Made by a program: the position numbers and the translations under genes. The notes under the pieces are model-generated. The model searched no databases. It saw only the letters and a program-made list of their open reading frames with translations, and was not told the origin of the DNA. Below, one piece after another: positions 42,688-57,800 of a stretch of DNA of 64,000 bases. Positions within the stretch are counted from its first letter, which is position 1; each line of letters opens with the position of its first letter. The stretch covers positions 1 through 64,000 of the forward strand of contig NW_027479547.1 of assembly GCF_051014685.1 (NCBI RefSeq). The letters run 5' to 3'. The DNA comes from Ptiloglossa arizonensis. Taxonomy: Eukaryota > Arthropoda > Insecta > Hymenoptera > Colletidae.

Positions 42688-45670
42688 CGTTATACGTTAT
42701 ACGTTATACGTTATACGTTATACGTATTACGTTATACGTTATACGTTATACGTTTTACGTTATACGTTATACGTTATACGTTATACGTTGTATGTTATAC
42801 GTTATACGTTATACGTTATTCGTTATACATCATACGTTATACCGTATACGTCATAGGATAAGCGTTATACGTTATACGTTATACGTTATACGTTATACGT
42901 TATACGTTATACGGTATACGCTTTACGTTATACGTTATACCTTATACGTTATACGTTATACGTTATACGCTATACGTTATACGTTATACGTTATACGTTA
43001 TACGTTATACGTTATACGTTATACGTTATACGTTATACGTTATACGTTATACGTTATACGTTATACGTTATACGTTATACGTTATACGTTATACGTTATA
43101 CGTTATACGTTATACGTTATACGTTATACGGTATACGTCATAGGATAAGCGTTATACGTTATACGTTATAGGTTATACGTTATACGTTATACGTTATACG
43201 TTATACGTTATACGTTATACGTTATACGTTATACGTTATACGTTATACGTTATACCTTATACGTTATACGTTATACGTTATACGTTATTCAGCATAAGTT
43301 CTAGGATATGCGTTATACATTATATTTTATACGTTATACGTTAAACGTTATACGTTATACGATATACGTTATACGCTATACGTTATACGTTATACGTTAC
43401 ACGTTATACGTTATACGGTATACGTTATACGTTATACGTTATACGTTATACGTTATGCGTTATACGTTATACGTTATACGTTATACGTTATATGTATTAC
43501 GTTATAGGATATACGTTATACGTTATAGGTTATACGTTATACGTTAAACGTTATACGTTATACGATATACGTTATACGCTATACGTTATACGTTATACGT
43601 TACACGTTATACGTTATACGGTATACGTTATACGTTATACGTTATACGTTATACGTTATGCGTTATACGTTATACGTTATACGTTATACGTTATATGTAT
43701 TACGTTATAGGTTATACGTTATACGTTATAGGTTATACGTTATACGTTATACGTTATACATTATACGTTATACGTTATACGTTCTACGTTATACGTTATA
43801 CGTTATACGTTATTCGTTATACATCATACGTTATACCGTATACGTCATAGGATAAGCGTTATACGTTATACGTTATACGTTATACGTTATACGTTATACG
43901 TTATACGGTATACGCTTTACGTTATACGTTATACCTTATACGTTATACGTTATACGTTATACGCTATACGTTATACGTTATACGTTATACGTTATACGTT
44001 ATACGTTATACGTTATACGTTATACGTTATACGTTATACGTTATACGTTATACGTTATACGTTATACGTTATACGTTATACGTTATACGTTATACGGTAT
44101 ACGTCATAGGATAAGCGTTATACGTTATACGTTATAGGTTATACGTTATACGTTATACGTTATACGTTATACGTTATACGTTATACGTTATACGTTATAC
44201 GTTATACCTTATACGTATACGTTATACGTTATACGTTATTCAGCATAAGTTCTAGGATATGCGTTATACATTATATTTTATACGTTATACGTTAAACGTT
44301 ATACGTTATACGATATACGTTATACGCTATACGTTATACGTTATACGTTACACGTTATACGTTATACGGTATACGTTATACGTTATACGTTATACGTTAT
44401 ACGTTATACGTTATGCGTTATACGTTATACGTTATACGTTATACGTTATATGTATTACGTTATAGGTTATACGTTATACGTTATAGGTTATACGTTATAC
44501 GTTATACGTTATACATTATACGTTATACGTTATACGTTCTACGTTATACGTTATACGTTATACGTTATACGTTATACGTTATACGTTATACGTTATACGT
44601 TATACGTTATACGTTATACGTTATACGTTATACGTTATACGTATTACGTTATACGTTATACGTTATACGTTATACGTTATACGTTATACGTTCTACGTTA
44701 TACGTTATACGTTATACGTTATACGTTATACGTTATACGTTATACGTTATGCTTTATACGTTATACGTTATACGTTATACGTTATACGTTATACGTTATA
44801 CGTTATACGTTATACGTTGTACGTTATACGTTATACGTTATACGTTATACGGTATACGTCATAGGATAAGCGTTATACGTTATACGTTATAGGTTATACG
44901 TTATACGTTATACGTTATACGTTATACGTTATACGTTATACGTTATACGTTATACGTTATACGTTATACGTTATACGTTATACGTTATACGTTATACGTT
45001 ATACGTTATACGTTATACGTTATACGTTATACGTTATACGTTATACGTTATACGTTATACGTTATACGTTATACGTTATACGTTATACGTTATACGTTAT
45101 ACGTTATATGTTATACGGCATAAGTTCTAGGATATGCGTTATAGATTATATGTTATACGTTATACGTTATACGTTATACGTTATACGTTATACGTTATAC
45201 GTTATACGTTATACGTTATACGTTATACGTTATACGTTATACGTTATACGTTATACGTTATACGTTATACGTTATACGTTATACGTATTACGTTATACGT
45301 TATACGTTATACGTTATACGTTATACGTTACACGTTATACGTTATACGTATTACGTTATACGTTATACGTTATTAGTTATAGGTTATACGTTATACGTTA
45401 TACATTACACGTTATACGTTATACGTTATACGTTATACGTATTACGTTATACGTTATACGTTATACGTTATACGTTATACGATATACGTTATACGCTATA
45501 CGTTATACGTTATACGTTACACGTTATACGTTATACGGTATACGTTATACGTTATACGTTATACGTTATACGTTATGCGTAATACGTTATACGTTATACG
45601 TTATACGTTATATGTATTACGTTATAGGTTATACGTTATACGTTATAGGTTATACGTTATACGTTATACG
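42688..45670. repeat. 3,212-bp-offset block, copy 2
   Basis: C at 42849, 43136, 43843, 44102 and 44857; A1 at 43290 and 44241; B1 at 45116; pure run 44899-45108. All match copy 1 at a constant 3,212 bp, including the 6-nt unit at 44214-44219. The last C marker of the window is 44857-44870. Divergence begins near 45671, where this copy has CATTATA, CGTTCTA. Confidence 0.92.
44214..44219. repeat. Six-nucleotide unit CGTATA, copy 2
   Basis: Inherited partner of 41002-41007, again after CCTTATA (44207-44213). It is the third and last register break found after 2.35 kb. Confidence 0.92.
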
Positions 45671-47733
45671 TTATACATTATACGTTCTACGTTATACGTT
45701 ATACGTTATACGTTATACGTTATACGTTATACGTTATTCGTTATACGTTATACGTTATACGTTATACGTTATACGTTATACGTTATACGTTATACGTTAT
45801 ACGTTATACGTTATACGTTATACGTTATACGTTATACGCTATACGTTATACGTTATACGTTATACGTTATACGTTATACGTTATACGTTATACGTTATAC
45901 GTTATACGTTATACGTTATACGTATTACGTTATACGTTATACGTTATACGTTATACGTTATACGTTATACGTTATACGTTATACGTTATACGTTATACGT
46001 TATACGTTATACGTTATACGTTACACGTTATACGTTATACGTTATACGTTATACGTTATACGTTATACGTTATCCGTTGTACGCTATACGTTATACGTTA
46101 TTCAGCATAAGTTCTAGGATATGCGTTATACATTGTATGTTATACGTTATACATTATACGTTATACGTTGTACGTTATACGGTATACGATATACGATATA
46201 CGTTACACGTTATCGGTTATACGTTATACGTTATACGTTATACGTTCTACGTTATACGTTATACGTTATACGTTATACGTTATACATTATATTTTATACG
46301 TTATACGTTAAACGTTATACGTTATACGATATACGTTATACGCTATACGTTATACGTTATACGTTACACGTTATACGTTATACGGTATACGTTATACGTT
46401 ATACGTTATACGTTATACGTTATGCGTAATACGTTATACGTTATACGTTATACGTTATATGTATTACGTTATAGGTTATACGTTATACGTTATAGGTTAT
46501 ACGTTATACGTTATACGTTATACATTATACGTTCTACGTTATACGTTATACGTTATACGTTATACGTTATACGTTATACGTTATACGTTATAAGTTATAC
46601 GTTATACGTTATACGTTATACGTTATACGTTATACGTTATACGTTATACGTTATACGTTATACGTTATACGTTATACGTTATACGTTATACGTTATACGT
46701 TATACGTTATACGTTATACGTTATACGTTATACGTTATACGTTATACGTTATACGTTATACGTTATACGTTATACGTTATACGTTATACGTTATACGTTA
46801 TACGTTATACGTTATACGTTATACGTATTACGTTATACGTTATACGTTATACGTTATACGTTATACGTTATACGTTATACGTTATACGTTATACGTTATA
46901 CGTTATACGTTACACGTTATACGTTACACGTTATACGTTATACGTTATACGTTATACGTTATACGTTATACGTTATCCGTTGTACGTTATACGTTATACG
47001 TTATACGTTATACGTATTACGTTATACGTTATACGTTATACGTTATACGTTATACGTTATACGTTGTACGTTATACGTTATACGTTATACGTTATACGTT
47101 ATACGTTATACGTTATACGTTGTACGTTATACGTTATACGTTATACGTTATACGTTTTACGTTATACGTATTACGTTATACGTTTTACGTTATACGTTAT
47201 ACGTTATACGTTATACGTTATACGTTATACCTTATACGTTATACGTTATGCGTTACTCGTTGTACGTTATACGGTATACGATATACGAAATACGTTACAC
47301 GTTATCCGTTATACGTTATACGTTATACGTTATACGTTCTACGTTATACGATATACGTTATACGTTATACGTTATACGTTATACGTTATACTTTATACGT
47401 TATACGTTATACGTTATACTTTATACGTTATACGTTATACGTTATACGTTATACGTTATACGTTATACGTTATACGTTATACGTTATACGTTATACGTAT
47501 TACGTTATACGTTATACGTTATACGTTATACGTTATAAGATATACGTTATACCTTATACGTTATACGTTATGCGTTACTCGTTGTACGTTATACGGTATA
47601 CGATATACGATATACGTTACACGTTATCCGTTATACGTTATACGTTATACGTTATACGTTATACGTTCTACGTTATACGTTCTACGTTCTACGTTATACG
47701 TTATACGTTATACGTTATACATTATACGTTATT
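45671..47733. repeat. Transition block with A3 and paired E motifs
   Basis: CATTATA, CGTTCTA and CGTTATT, then A3 at 46103, CATTATA, TTTTATA and an A1-like tail without the 21-bp marker (near 46290), CGTTATG, CGTAATA, a G motif, AGTTATA (46593-46599) and a 32-unit pure run (46600-46823). Then come two CGTTACA, CGTTATC, CGTTGTA, a CGTTTTA, CGTATTA, CGTTTTA group near 47153, and E at 47251 and 47573. The second half is what later closes each alpha and beta subunit. The artefactual frame 45108-47741 (877 codons) is the longest in the window. Confidence 0.83.
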
Positions 47734-48349
47734 CAGCATAAGTTCTAGGATATGCGTTATACATTATATGTTATACGTTATACGTTAAACGTTATACGTT
47801 ATACGATATACGTTATACGCTATACGTTATACGTTATACGTTACACGTTATACGTTATACGGTATACGTTATAGGTTATACGTTATACGTTATACGTTAT
47901 ACGTTATGCGTTATACGTTATACGTTATACGTTATACGTTATACGTTATACGTATTACGTTATAGGTTATACGTTATACGTAATAGGTTATACGTTATAC
48001 GTTATACGTTATACGTTATACGTTATACGTTATACGTTATACGTTATACGTTATACGTTATACGTTATACGTTATACGTTATACGTTTTACGTTATACGT
48101 TATACGTTATACGTTATACGTTATACGTTATACGTTATACGTTATACGTTATACGTTATACGTTATACGTTATACGTTTTACGTTATACGTTATACGTTA
48201 TACATTATACGTTATACGGCATAAGTTCTAGGATATGCGTTATAGATTATATGTTATACGTTATACGTTATACGTTATACGTTATACGTTATACGTTATA
48301 CGTTATACGTTATACGTTATACGTATTACGTTATACGTTATACGTTATA

Positions 48350-48363
48350 CGTTAAAAGTTATA
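48350..48363 (+). repeat. K motif (CGTTAAA, AGTTATA), first copy
   Basis: This pair of variants, giving a local AAAA, appears only from here to the right end of the window, ahead of most B1, B2 and B3 markers (for example near 48378, 48951, 49146, 49520, 52528, 53132, 55503, 56107, 59334, 62702). It defines the right-hand repeat family. Confidence 0.85.
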
Positions 48364-48412
48364 CGTTATACGTTATACGTTAAAAGTTATACGTTATACG
48401 TTATACGTTATA

Positions 48413-48454
48413 CACTATATGTTATACGTTATACGTTATACACTATACGTTATA
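48413..48454 (+). repeat. L motif (CACTATA, TGTTATA, 2 plain, CACTATA, CGTTATA) before B2
   Basis: A six-unit prefix joined directly to the B2 marker at 48455. Further copies precede B2 at 49624, 52641, 55609, 56778, 59438 and 62805. CACTATA was not noticed outside this motif. Confidence 0.85.
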
Positions 48455-50750
48455 CGGCATAAGTTCTAGGATATGCGTTATATATTATATGTTATACGTT
48501 GTACGTTATACGTTATACGTTATACGTTATACGTTATACGTTATACGTTATACGTTATACGTTATACGTTATACGTTATACGTTATACGTTATACGTTAT
48601 ACGTTATACGTTATACGCTATACGTTATACGTTATTCAGCATAAGTTCTAGGATATGCGTTATACATTATATGTTATACGTTATACATTATACGTTATAC
48701 GTTGTACGTTATACGGTATACGATATACGATATACGTTACACGTTATCCGTTATACGTTATACGTTATACGTTATACGTATTACGTTATACGTTATACGC
48801 TATACGTTATACGTTATACGTTATACGTTATACGTTATACGTTATACGTTATACGTTATACGTTATACGTTATACGTTACACGTTATACGTTATACGTTA
48901 TACGTTATACGTTATACGTTATACGTTATACGTTATACGTTATACGTTAAAAGTTATACGTTATACGTTATACATTATACGTTATACGGCATAAGTTCTA
49001 GGATATGCGTTATAGATTATATGTTATACGTTATACGTTATACGTTATACGTTATACGTTATACGTTACACGTTATACGTTATACGTTATACGTTATACG
49101 TTATACGTTATACGTTATACGTTATACGTTATAAGTTATACGTTATACGTTAAAAGTTATACGTTATACGTTATACGTTATACATTATACTTTATACGGC
49201 ATAAGTTCTAGGATATGCGTTATAGATTATATCTTATACGTTATACGTTATACGTTATACGTTATACGATATACGTTATACGTTACACAGTATACGTTAT
49301 ACGTTATCCGTTATACGTTATACGTTATACTTTATACGTTATACGTTATACGTTATACGTTATACGTATTACGTTATACGTTATACGTTATACGTTATAC
49401 GTTATACGTTATACGTTATACGTTATACGTTATACGTTATACGTTATACGTTATACGTTATACGTTATACGTTATACGTTATACGTATTACGTTATACGT
49501 TATACGTTATACGTTATACGTTAAAAGTTATACGTTATACGTTATACGTTAAAAGTTATACGTTATACGTTATACGTTATACACTATATGTTATACGTTA
49601 TACGTTATACACTATACGTTATACGGCATAAGTTCTAGGATATGCGTTATATATTATATGTTATACGTTGTACGTTATACGTTATACGTTATACGTTATA
49701 CGTTATACGTTATACGTTATACGTTATACGTTATACGTTATACGTTATACGTTATACGTTATACGTTATACGTTATACGTTACACGTTATACGTTATACG
49801 TTATACGTTATACGTTATACGTTATACGTTATACGTTATACGTTATACGTTATACGTTAAAAGTTATACGTTATACGTTATACATTATACGTTATACGGC
49901 ATAAGTTCTAGGATATGCGTTATAGATTATATGTTATACGTTATACGTTATACGTTATACGTTATACGTTATACGTTACACAGTATACGTTATACGTTAT
50001 CCGTTATACGTTATACGTTATACTTTATACGTTATACGTTATACGTTATACGTTATACGTATTACGTTATACGTTGTACGTTATACGGTATACGATATAC
50101 GATATACGTTACACGTTATCGGTTATACGTTATACGTTATACGTTATACGTTCTACGTTATACGTTATACGTTATACGTTATACGTTATACGTTATACGT
50201 TATACGTTATACTTTATACGTTATACGTTATACGTTATACGTTATACGTTATACGCTATACGTTATACGTTATACGTTACACGTTATACGTTATACGGTA
50301 TACGTTATACGTTATACGTTGTACGTTATACGGTATACGATATACGATATACGTTACACGTTATCCGTTATACGTTATACGTTATACGTTATACGTTCTA
50401 CGTTATACGTTATACGTTATACGTTATACGTTATACATTATATTTTATACGTTATACGTTAAACGTTATACGTTATACGATATACGTTATACGCTATACG
50501 TTATACGTTATACGTTACACGTTATACGTTATACGGTATACGTTATACGTTATACGTTATACGTTATACGTTATGCGTAATACGTTATACGTTATACGTT
50601 ATACGTTATATGTATTACGTTATAGGTTATACGTTATACGTTATAGGTTATACGTTATACGTTATACGTTATACATTATACGTTCTACGTTATACGTTAT
50701 ACGTTATACGTTATACGTTATACGTTATACGTTATACGTTATAAGTTATA

Positions 50751-51002
50751 CGTTATACGTTATACGTTATACGTTATACGTTATACGTTATACGTTATAC
50801 GTTATACGTTATACGTTATACGTTATACGTTATACGTTATACGTTATACGTTATACGTTATACGTTATACGTTATACGTTATACGTTATACGTTATACGT
50901 TATACGTTATACGTTATACGTTATACGTTATACGTTATACGTTATACGTTATACGTTATACGTTATACGTTATACGTTATACGTTATACGTTATACGTTA
51001 TA
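50751..51002 (+). repeat. Pure run of 36 CGTTATA units
   Basis: 252 bp without a variant, between AGTTATA (50744-50750) and CGTATTA (51003-51009). The corresponding part of alpha subunit 2 is deleted. Confidence 0.9.
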
Positions 51003-51947
51003 CGTATTACGTTATACGTTATACGTTATACGTTATACGTTATACGTTATACGTTATACGTTATACGTTATACGTTACACGTTATACGTTACACGTTATA
51101 CGTTATACGTTATACGTTATACGTTATCCGTTGTACGTTATACGTTATACGTTATACGTTATACGTATTACGTTATACGTTATACGTTATACGTTATACG
51201 TTATACGTTATACGTTATACGTTCTACGTTATACGTTATACGTTATACGTTATACGTTATACGTTATACGTTATACGTTATACGTTATACGTTATACGTT
51301 ATACGTTATACGTTGTACGTTATACGTTATACGTTATACGTTATACGTTTTACGTTATACGTATTACGTTATACGTTTTACGTTATACGTTATACGTTAT
51401 ACGTTATACGTTATACGTTATACCTTATACGTTATACGTTATGCGTTACTCGTTGTACGTTATACGGTATACGATATACGAAATACGTTACACGTTATCC
51501 GTTATACGTTATACGTTATACGTTATACGTTCTACGTTATACGTTATACGTTATACGTTATACGTTATACGTTATACGTTATACTTTATACGTTATACGT
51601 TATACGTTATACTTTATACGTTATACGTTATACGTTATACGTTATACGTTATACGTTATACGTTATACGTTATACGTTATACGTTATACGTATTACGTTA
51701 TACGTTATACGTTATACGTATTACGTTATACGTTATACGTTATACGTTATAAGTTATACGTTATACCTTATACGTTATACGTTATGCGTTACTCGTTGTA
51801 CGTTATACGGTATACGATATACGATATACGTTACACGTTATCCGTTATACGTTATACGTTATACGTTATACGTTATACGTTCTACGTTATACGTTCTACG
51901 TTCTACGTTATACGTTATACGTTATACGTTATACATTATACGTTATT

Positions 51948-54887
51948 CAGCATAAGTTCTAGGATATGCGTTATACATTATATGTTATACGTTATACGTT
52001 AAACGTTATACGTTATACGATATACGTTATACGCTATACGTTATACGTTATACGTTACACGTTATACGTTATACGGTATACGTTATAGGTTATACGTTAT
52101 ACGTTATACGTTATACGTTATGCGTTATACGTTATACGTTATACGTTATACGTTATACGTTATACGTATTACGTTATAGGTTATACGTTATACGTTATAG
52201 GTTATACGTTATACGTTATACGTTATACGTTATACGTTATACGTTATACGTTATACGTTATACGTTATACGTTATACGTTATACGTTATACGTTATACGT
52301 TTTACGTTATACGTTATACGTTATACGTTATACGTTATACGTTATACGTTTTACGTTATACGTTATACGTTATACATTATACGTTATACGGCATAAGTTC
52401 TAGGATATGCGTTATAGATTATATGTTATAAGTTATACGTTATACGTTATACGTTATACGTTATACGTTATACGTTATACGTTATACGTTATACGTTATA
52501 CGTTATACGTATTACGTTATACGTTATACGTTATACGTTAAAAGTTATACGTTATACGTTATACGTTAAAAGTTATACGTTATACGTTATACGTTATACA
52601 CTATATGTTATACGTTATACGTTATACACTATACGTTATACGGCATAAGTTCTAGGATATGCGTTATATATTATATGTTATACGTTGTACGTTATACGTT
52701 ATACGTTATACGTTATACGTTATACGTTATACGTTATACGTTATACGTTATACGTTATACGTTATACGTTATACGTTATACGTTATACGTTATACGCTAT
52801 ACGTTATACGTTATTCAGCATAAGTTCTAGGATATGCGTTATACATTATATGTTATACGTTATACATTATACGTTATACGTTGTACGTTATACGGTATAC
52901 GATATACGATATACGTTACACGTTATCCGTTATACGTTATACGTTATACGTTATACGTATTACGTTATACGTTATACGCTATACGTTATACGTTATACGT
53001 TATACGTTATACGTTATACGTTATACGTTATACGTTATACGTTATACGTTATACGTTACACGTTATACGTTATACGTTATACGTTATACGTTATACGTTA
53101 TACGTTATACGTTATACGTTATACGTTATACGTTAAAAGTTATACGTTATACGTTATACATTATACGTTATACGGCATAAGTTCTAGGATATGCGTTATA
53201 GATTATATGTTATACGTTATACGTTATACGTTATACGTTATACGTTATACGTTACACGTTATACGTTATACGTTATACGTTATACGTTATACGTTATACG
53301 TTATACGTTAAAAGTTATACGTTATACGTTATACATTATACGTTATACGGCATAAGTTCTAGGATATGCGTTATAGATTATGTGTTATACGTTATACGTT
53401 ATACGTTATACGTTATACGTTATACTTTATACGTTATACGCTATACGTTATACGTTATTCAGCATAAGTTCTAGGATATGCGTTATACATTGTATGTTAT
53501 ACGTTATACATTATACGTTATACGTTGTACGTTATACGGTATACGATATACGATATACGTTACACGTTATCCGTTATACGTTATACGTTATACGTTATAC
53601 GTATTACGTTATACGTTATACTTTATACGTTATACGTTATACGTTATACGTTATACGTTATACGTTATACGTTATACGTTATACGTTATACGTTATACGT
53701 TACACGTTATACGTTATACGTTAAACGTTATACGTTATACGTTATACGTTATACGTTATACGTTATACGTTATACGTTAAAAGTTATACGTTATACGTTA
53801 TACATTATACGTTATACGGCATAAGTTCTAGGATATGCGTTATAGATTATATGTTATACGTTATACGTTATACGTTATACGTTATACGTTATACGTTACA
53901 CAGTATACGTTATACGTTATCCGTTATACGTTATACGTTATACTTTATACGTTATACGTTATACGTTATACGTTATACGTATTACGTTATACGTTGTACG
54001 TTATACGGTATACGATATACGATATACGTTACACGTTATCGGTTATACGTTATACGTTATACGTTATACGTTCTACGTTATACGTTATACGTTATACGTT
54101 ATACGTTATACGTTATACGTTATACGTTATACTTTATACGTTATACGTTATACGTTATACGTTATACGTTATACGCTATACGTTATACGTTATACGTTAC
54201 ACGTTATACGTTATACGGTATACGTTATACGTTATACGTTGTACGTTATACGGTATACGTTATACGTTATACGTTGTACGTTATACGTTATACGTTATAC
54301 GTTATACGTTTTACGTTATACGTATTACGTTATACGTTTTACGTTATACGTTATACGTTATACGTTATACGTTATACGTTATACCTTATACGTTATACGT
54401 TATGCGTTACTCGTTGTACGTTATACGGTATACGATATACGAAATACGTTACACGTTATCCGTTATACGTTATACGTTATACGTTATACGTTCTACGTTA
54501 TACGATATACGTTATACGTTATACGTTATACGTTATACGTTATACTTTATACGTTATACGTTATACGTTATACTTTATACGTTATACGTTATACGTTATA
54601 CGTTATACGTTATACGTTATACGTTATACGTTATACGTTATACGTTATACGTATTACGTTATACGTTATACGTTATACGTTATACGTTATAAGTTATACG
54701 TTATACCTTATACGTTATACGTTATGCGTTACTCGTTGTACGTTATACGGTATACGATATACGATATACGTTACACGTTATCCGTTATACGTTATACGTT
54801 ATACGTTATACGTTATACGTTCTACGTTATACGTTCTACGTTCTACGTTATACGTTATACGTTATACGTTATACATTATACGTTATT
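51948..54887. repeat. Beta subunit 1 (2,940 bp, 420 units)
   Basis: Marker order: A2, B1, B2, A4, B1, B4, A3, B1 at relative positions 0, 441, 693, 868, 1225, 1400, 1512 and 1869, closed by E motifs at 54405 and 54727. It differs from alpha after the fifth marker, where B4 and A3, 112 bp apart, replace B3 and B2. A private AGTTATA follows B1 (near 52429). Confidence 0.88.
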
Positions 54888-57800
54888 CAGCATAAGTTCT
54901 AGGATATGCGTTATACATTATATGTTATACGTTATACGTTAAACGTTATACGTTATACGATATACGTTATACGCTATACGTTATACGTTATACGTTACAC
55001 GTTATACGTTATACGGTATACGTTATAGGTTATACGTTATACGTTATACGTTATACGTTATGCGTTATACGTTATACGTTATACGTTATACGTTATACGT
55101 TATACGTATTACGTTATAGGTTATACGTTATACGTAATAGGTTATACGTTATACGTTATACGTTATACGTTATACGTTATACGTTATACGTTATACGTTA
55201 TACGTTATACGTTATACGTTATACGTTATACGTTTTACGTTATACGTTATACGTTATACGTTATACGTTATACGTTATACGTTATACGTTATACGTTATA
55301 CGTTATACGATATACGTTATACGTTTTACGTTATACGTTATACGTTATACATTATACGTTATACGGCATAAGTTCTAGGATATGCGTTATAGATTATATG
55401 TTATACGTTATACGTTATACGTTATACGTTATACGTTATACGTTATACGTTATACGTTATACGTTATACGTTATACGTATTACGTTATACGTTATACGTT
55501 ATACGTTAAAAGTTATACGTTATACGATATACGTTAAAAGTTATACGTTATACGTTATACGTTATACACTATATGTTATACGTTATACGTTATACACTAT
55601 ACGTTATACGGCATAAGTTCTAGGATATGCGTTATATATTATATGTTATACGTTGTACGTTATACGTTATACGTTATACGTTATACGTTATACGTTATAC
55701 GTTATACGTTATACGTTATACGTTATACGTTATACGTTATACGTTATACGTTATACGTTATACGTTTTACGTTATACGCTATACGTTATACGTTATTCAG
55801 CATAAGTTCTAGGATATGCGTTATACATTATATGTTATACGTTATACATTATACGTTATACGTTGTACGTTATACGGTATACGATATACGATATACGTTA
55901 CACGTTATCCGTTATACGTTATACGTTATACGTTATACGTATTACGTTATACGTTATACGCTATACGTTATACGTTATACGTTATACGTTATACGTTATA
56001 CGTTATACGTTATACGTTATACGTTATACGTTATACGTTACACGTTATACGTTATACGTTATACGTTATACGTTATACGTTATACGTTATACGTTATACG
56101 TTATACGTTAAAAGTTATACGTTATACGTTATACATTATACGTTATACGGCATAAGTTCTAGGATATGCGTTATAGATTATATGTTATACGTTATACGTT
56201 ATACGTTATACGTTATACGTTATACGTTACACGTTATACGTTATACGTTATACGTTATACGTTATACGTTATACGTTATACGTTATACGTTATAAGTTAT
56301 ACGTTATACGTTAAAAGTTATACGTTATACGTTATACGTTATACATTATACTTTATACGGCATAAGTTCTAGGATATGCGTTATAGATTATATCTTATAC
56401 GTTATACGTTATACGTTATACGTTATACGATATACGTTATACGTTACACAGTATACGTTATACGTTATCCGTTATACGTTATACGTTATACTTTATACGT
56501 TATACGTTATACGTTATACGTTATACGTATTACGTTATACGTTATACGTTATACGTTATACGTTATACGTTATACGTTATACGTTATACGTTATACGTTA
56601 TACGTTATACGTTATACGTTATACGTTATACGTTATACGTATTACGTTATACGTTATACGTTATACGTTATACGTTAAAAGTTATACGTTATACGTTATA
56701 CGTTAAAAGTTATACGTTATACGTTATACGTTATACACTATATGTTATACGTTATACGTTATACACTATACGTTATACGGCATAAGTTCTAGGATATGCG
56801 TTATATATTATATGTTATACGTTGTACGTTATACGTTATACGTTATACGTTATACGTTATACGTTATACGTTATACGTTATACGTTATACGTTATACGTT
56901 ATACGTTATACGTTATACGTTATACGTTATACGTTACACGTTATACGTTATACGTTATACGTTATACGTTATACGTTATACGTTATACGTTATACGTTAT
57001 ACGTTATACGTTAAAAGTTATACGTTATACGTTATACATTATACGTTATACGGCATAAGTTCTAGGATATGCGTTATAGATTATATGTTATACGTTATAC
57101 GTTATACGTTATACGTTATACGTTATACGTTACACAGTATACGTTATACGTTATCCGTTATACGTTATACGTTATACTTTATACGTTATACGTTATACGT
57201 TATACGTTATACGTATTACGTTATACGTTGTACGTTATACGGTATACGATATACGATATACGTTACACGTTATCGGTTATACGTTATACGTTATACGTTA
57301 TACGTTCTACGTTATACGTTATACGTTATACGTTATACGTTATACGTTATACGTTATACGTTATACTTTATACGTTATACGTTATACGTTATACGTTATA
57401 CGTTATACGCTATACGTTATACGTTATACGTTACACGTTATACGTTATACGGTATACGTTATACGTTATACGTTGTACGTTATACGGTATACGATATACG
57501 ATATACGTTACACGTTATCCGTTATACGTTATACGTTATACGTTATACGTTCTACGTTATACGTTATACGTTATACGTTATACGTTATACATTATATTTT
57601 ATACGTTATACGTTAAACGTTATACGTTATACGATATACGTTATACGCTATACGTTATACGTTATACGTTACACGTTATACGTTATACGGTATACGTTAT
57701 ACGTTATACGTTATACGTTATACGTTATGCGTAATACGTTATACGTTATACGTTATACGTTATACGTTATACGTTATACGTTATACGTTATACGTTATAC

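Larger units (their letters stand above)
47734..51947. repeat. Alpha subunit 1 (4,214 bp, 602 units)
   Basis: Marker order: A2, B1, B2, A4, B1, B3, B2, B1 at relative positions 0, 483, 721, 903, 1253, 1463, 1890 and 2163, closed by E motifs at 51444 and 51787. Diagnostic units are CGTTAAA, AGTTATA pairs (first at 48350-48363) and CACTATA before B2. A 36-unit pure run lies at 50751-51002. Plus-strand open frames (for example 49658-51955, 765 codons) are by-products. Confidence 0.88.

Noticed and set aside
45108..47741. An 877-codon open reading frame, and many others of 60-765 codons on the plus strand
   Set aside because: All translate the satellite as repeats of Y-T-L-Y-V-I-R. The pure repeat has no stop in any plus frame, overlapping frames give the same peptide, starts arise only from variant units (CGTTATG, GGATATG), and no promoter, Kozak context, intron or domain is visible. 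None is annotated as a coding sequence.
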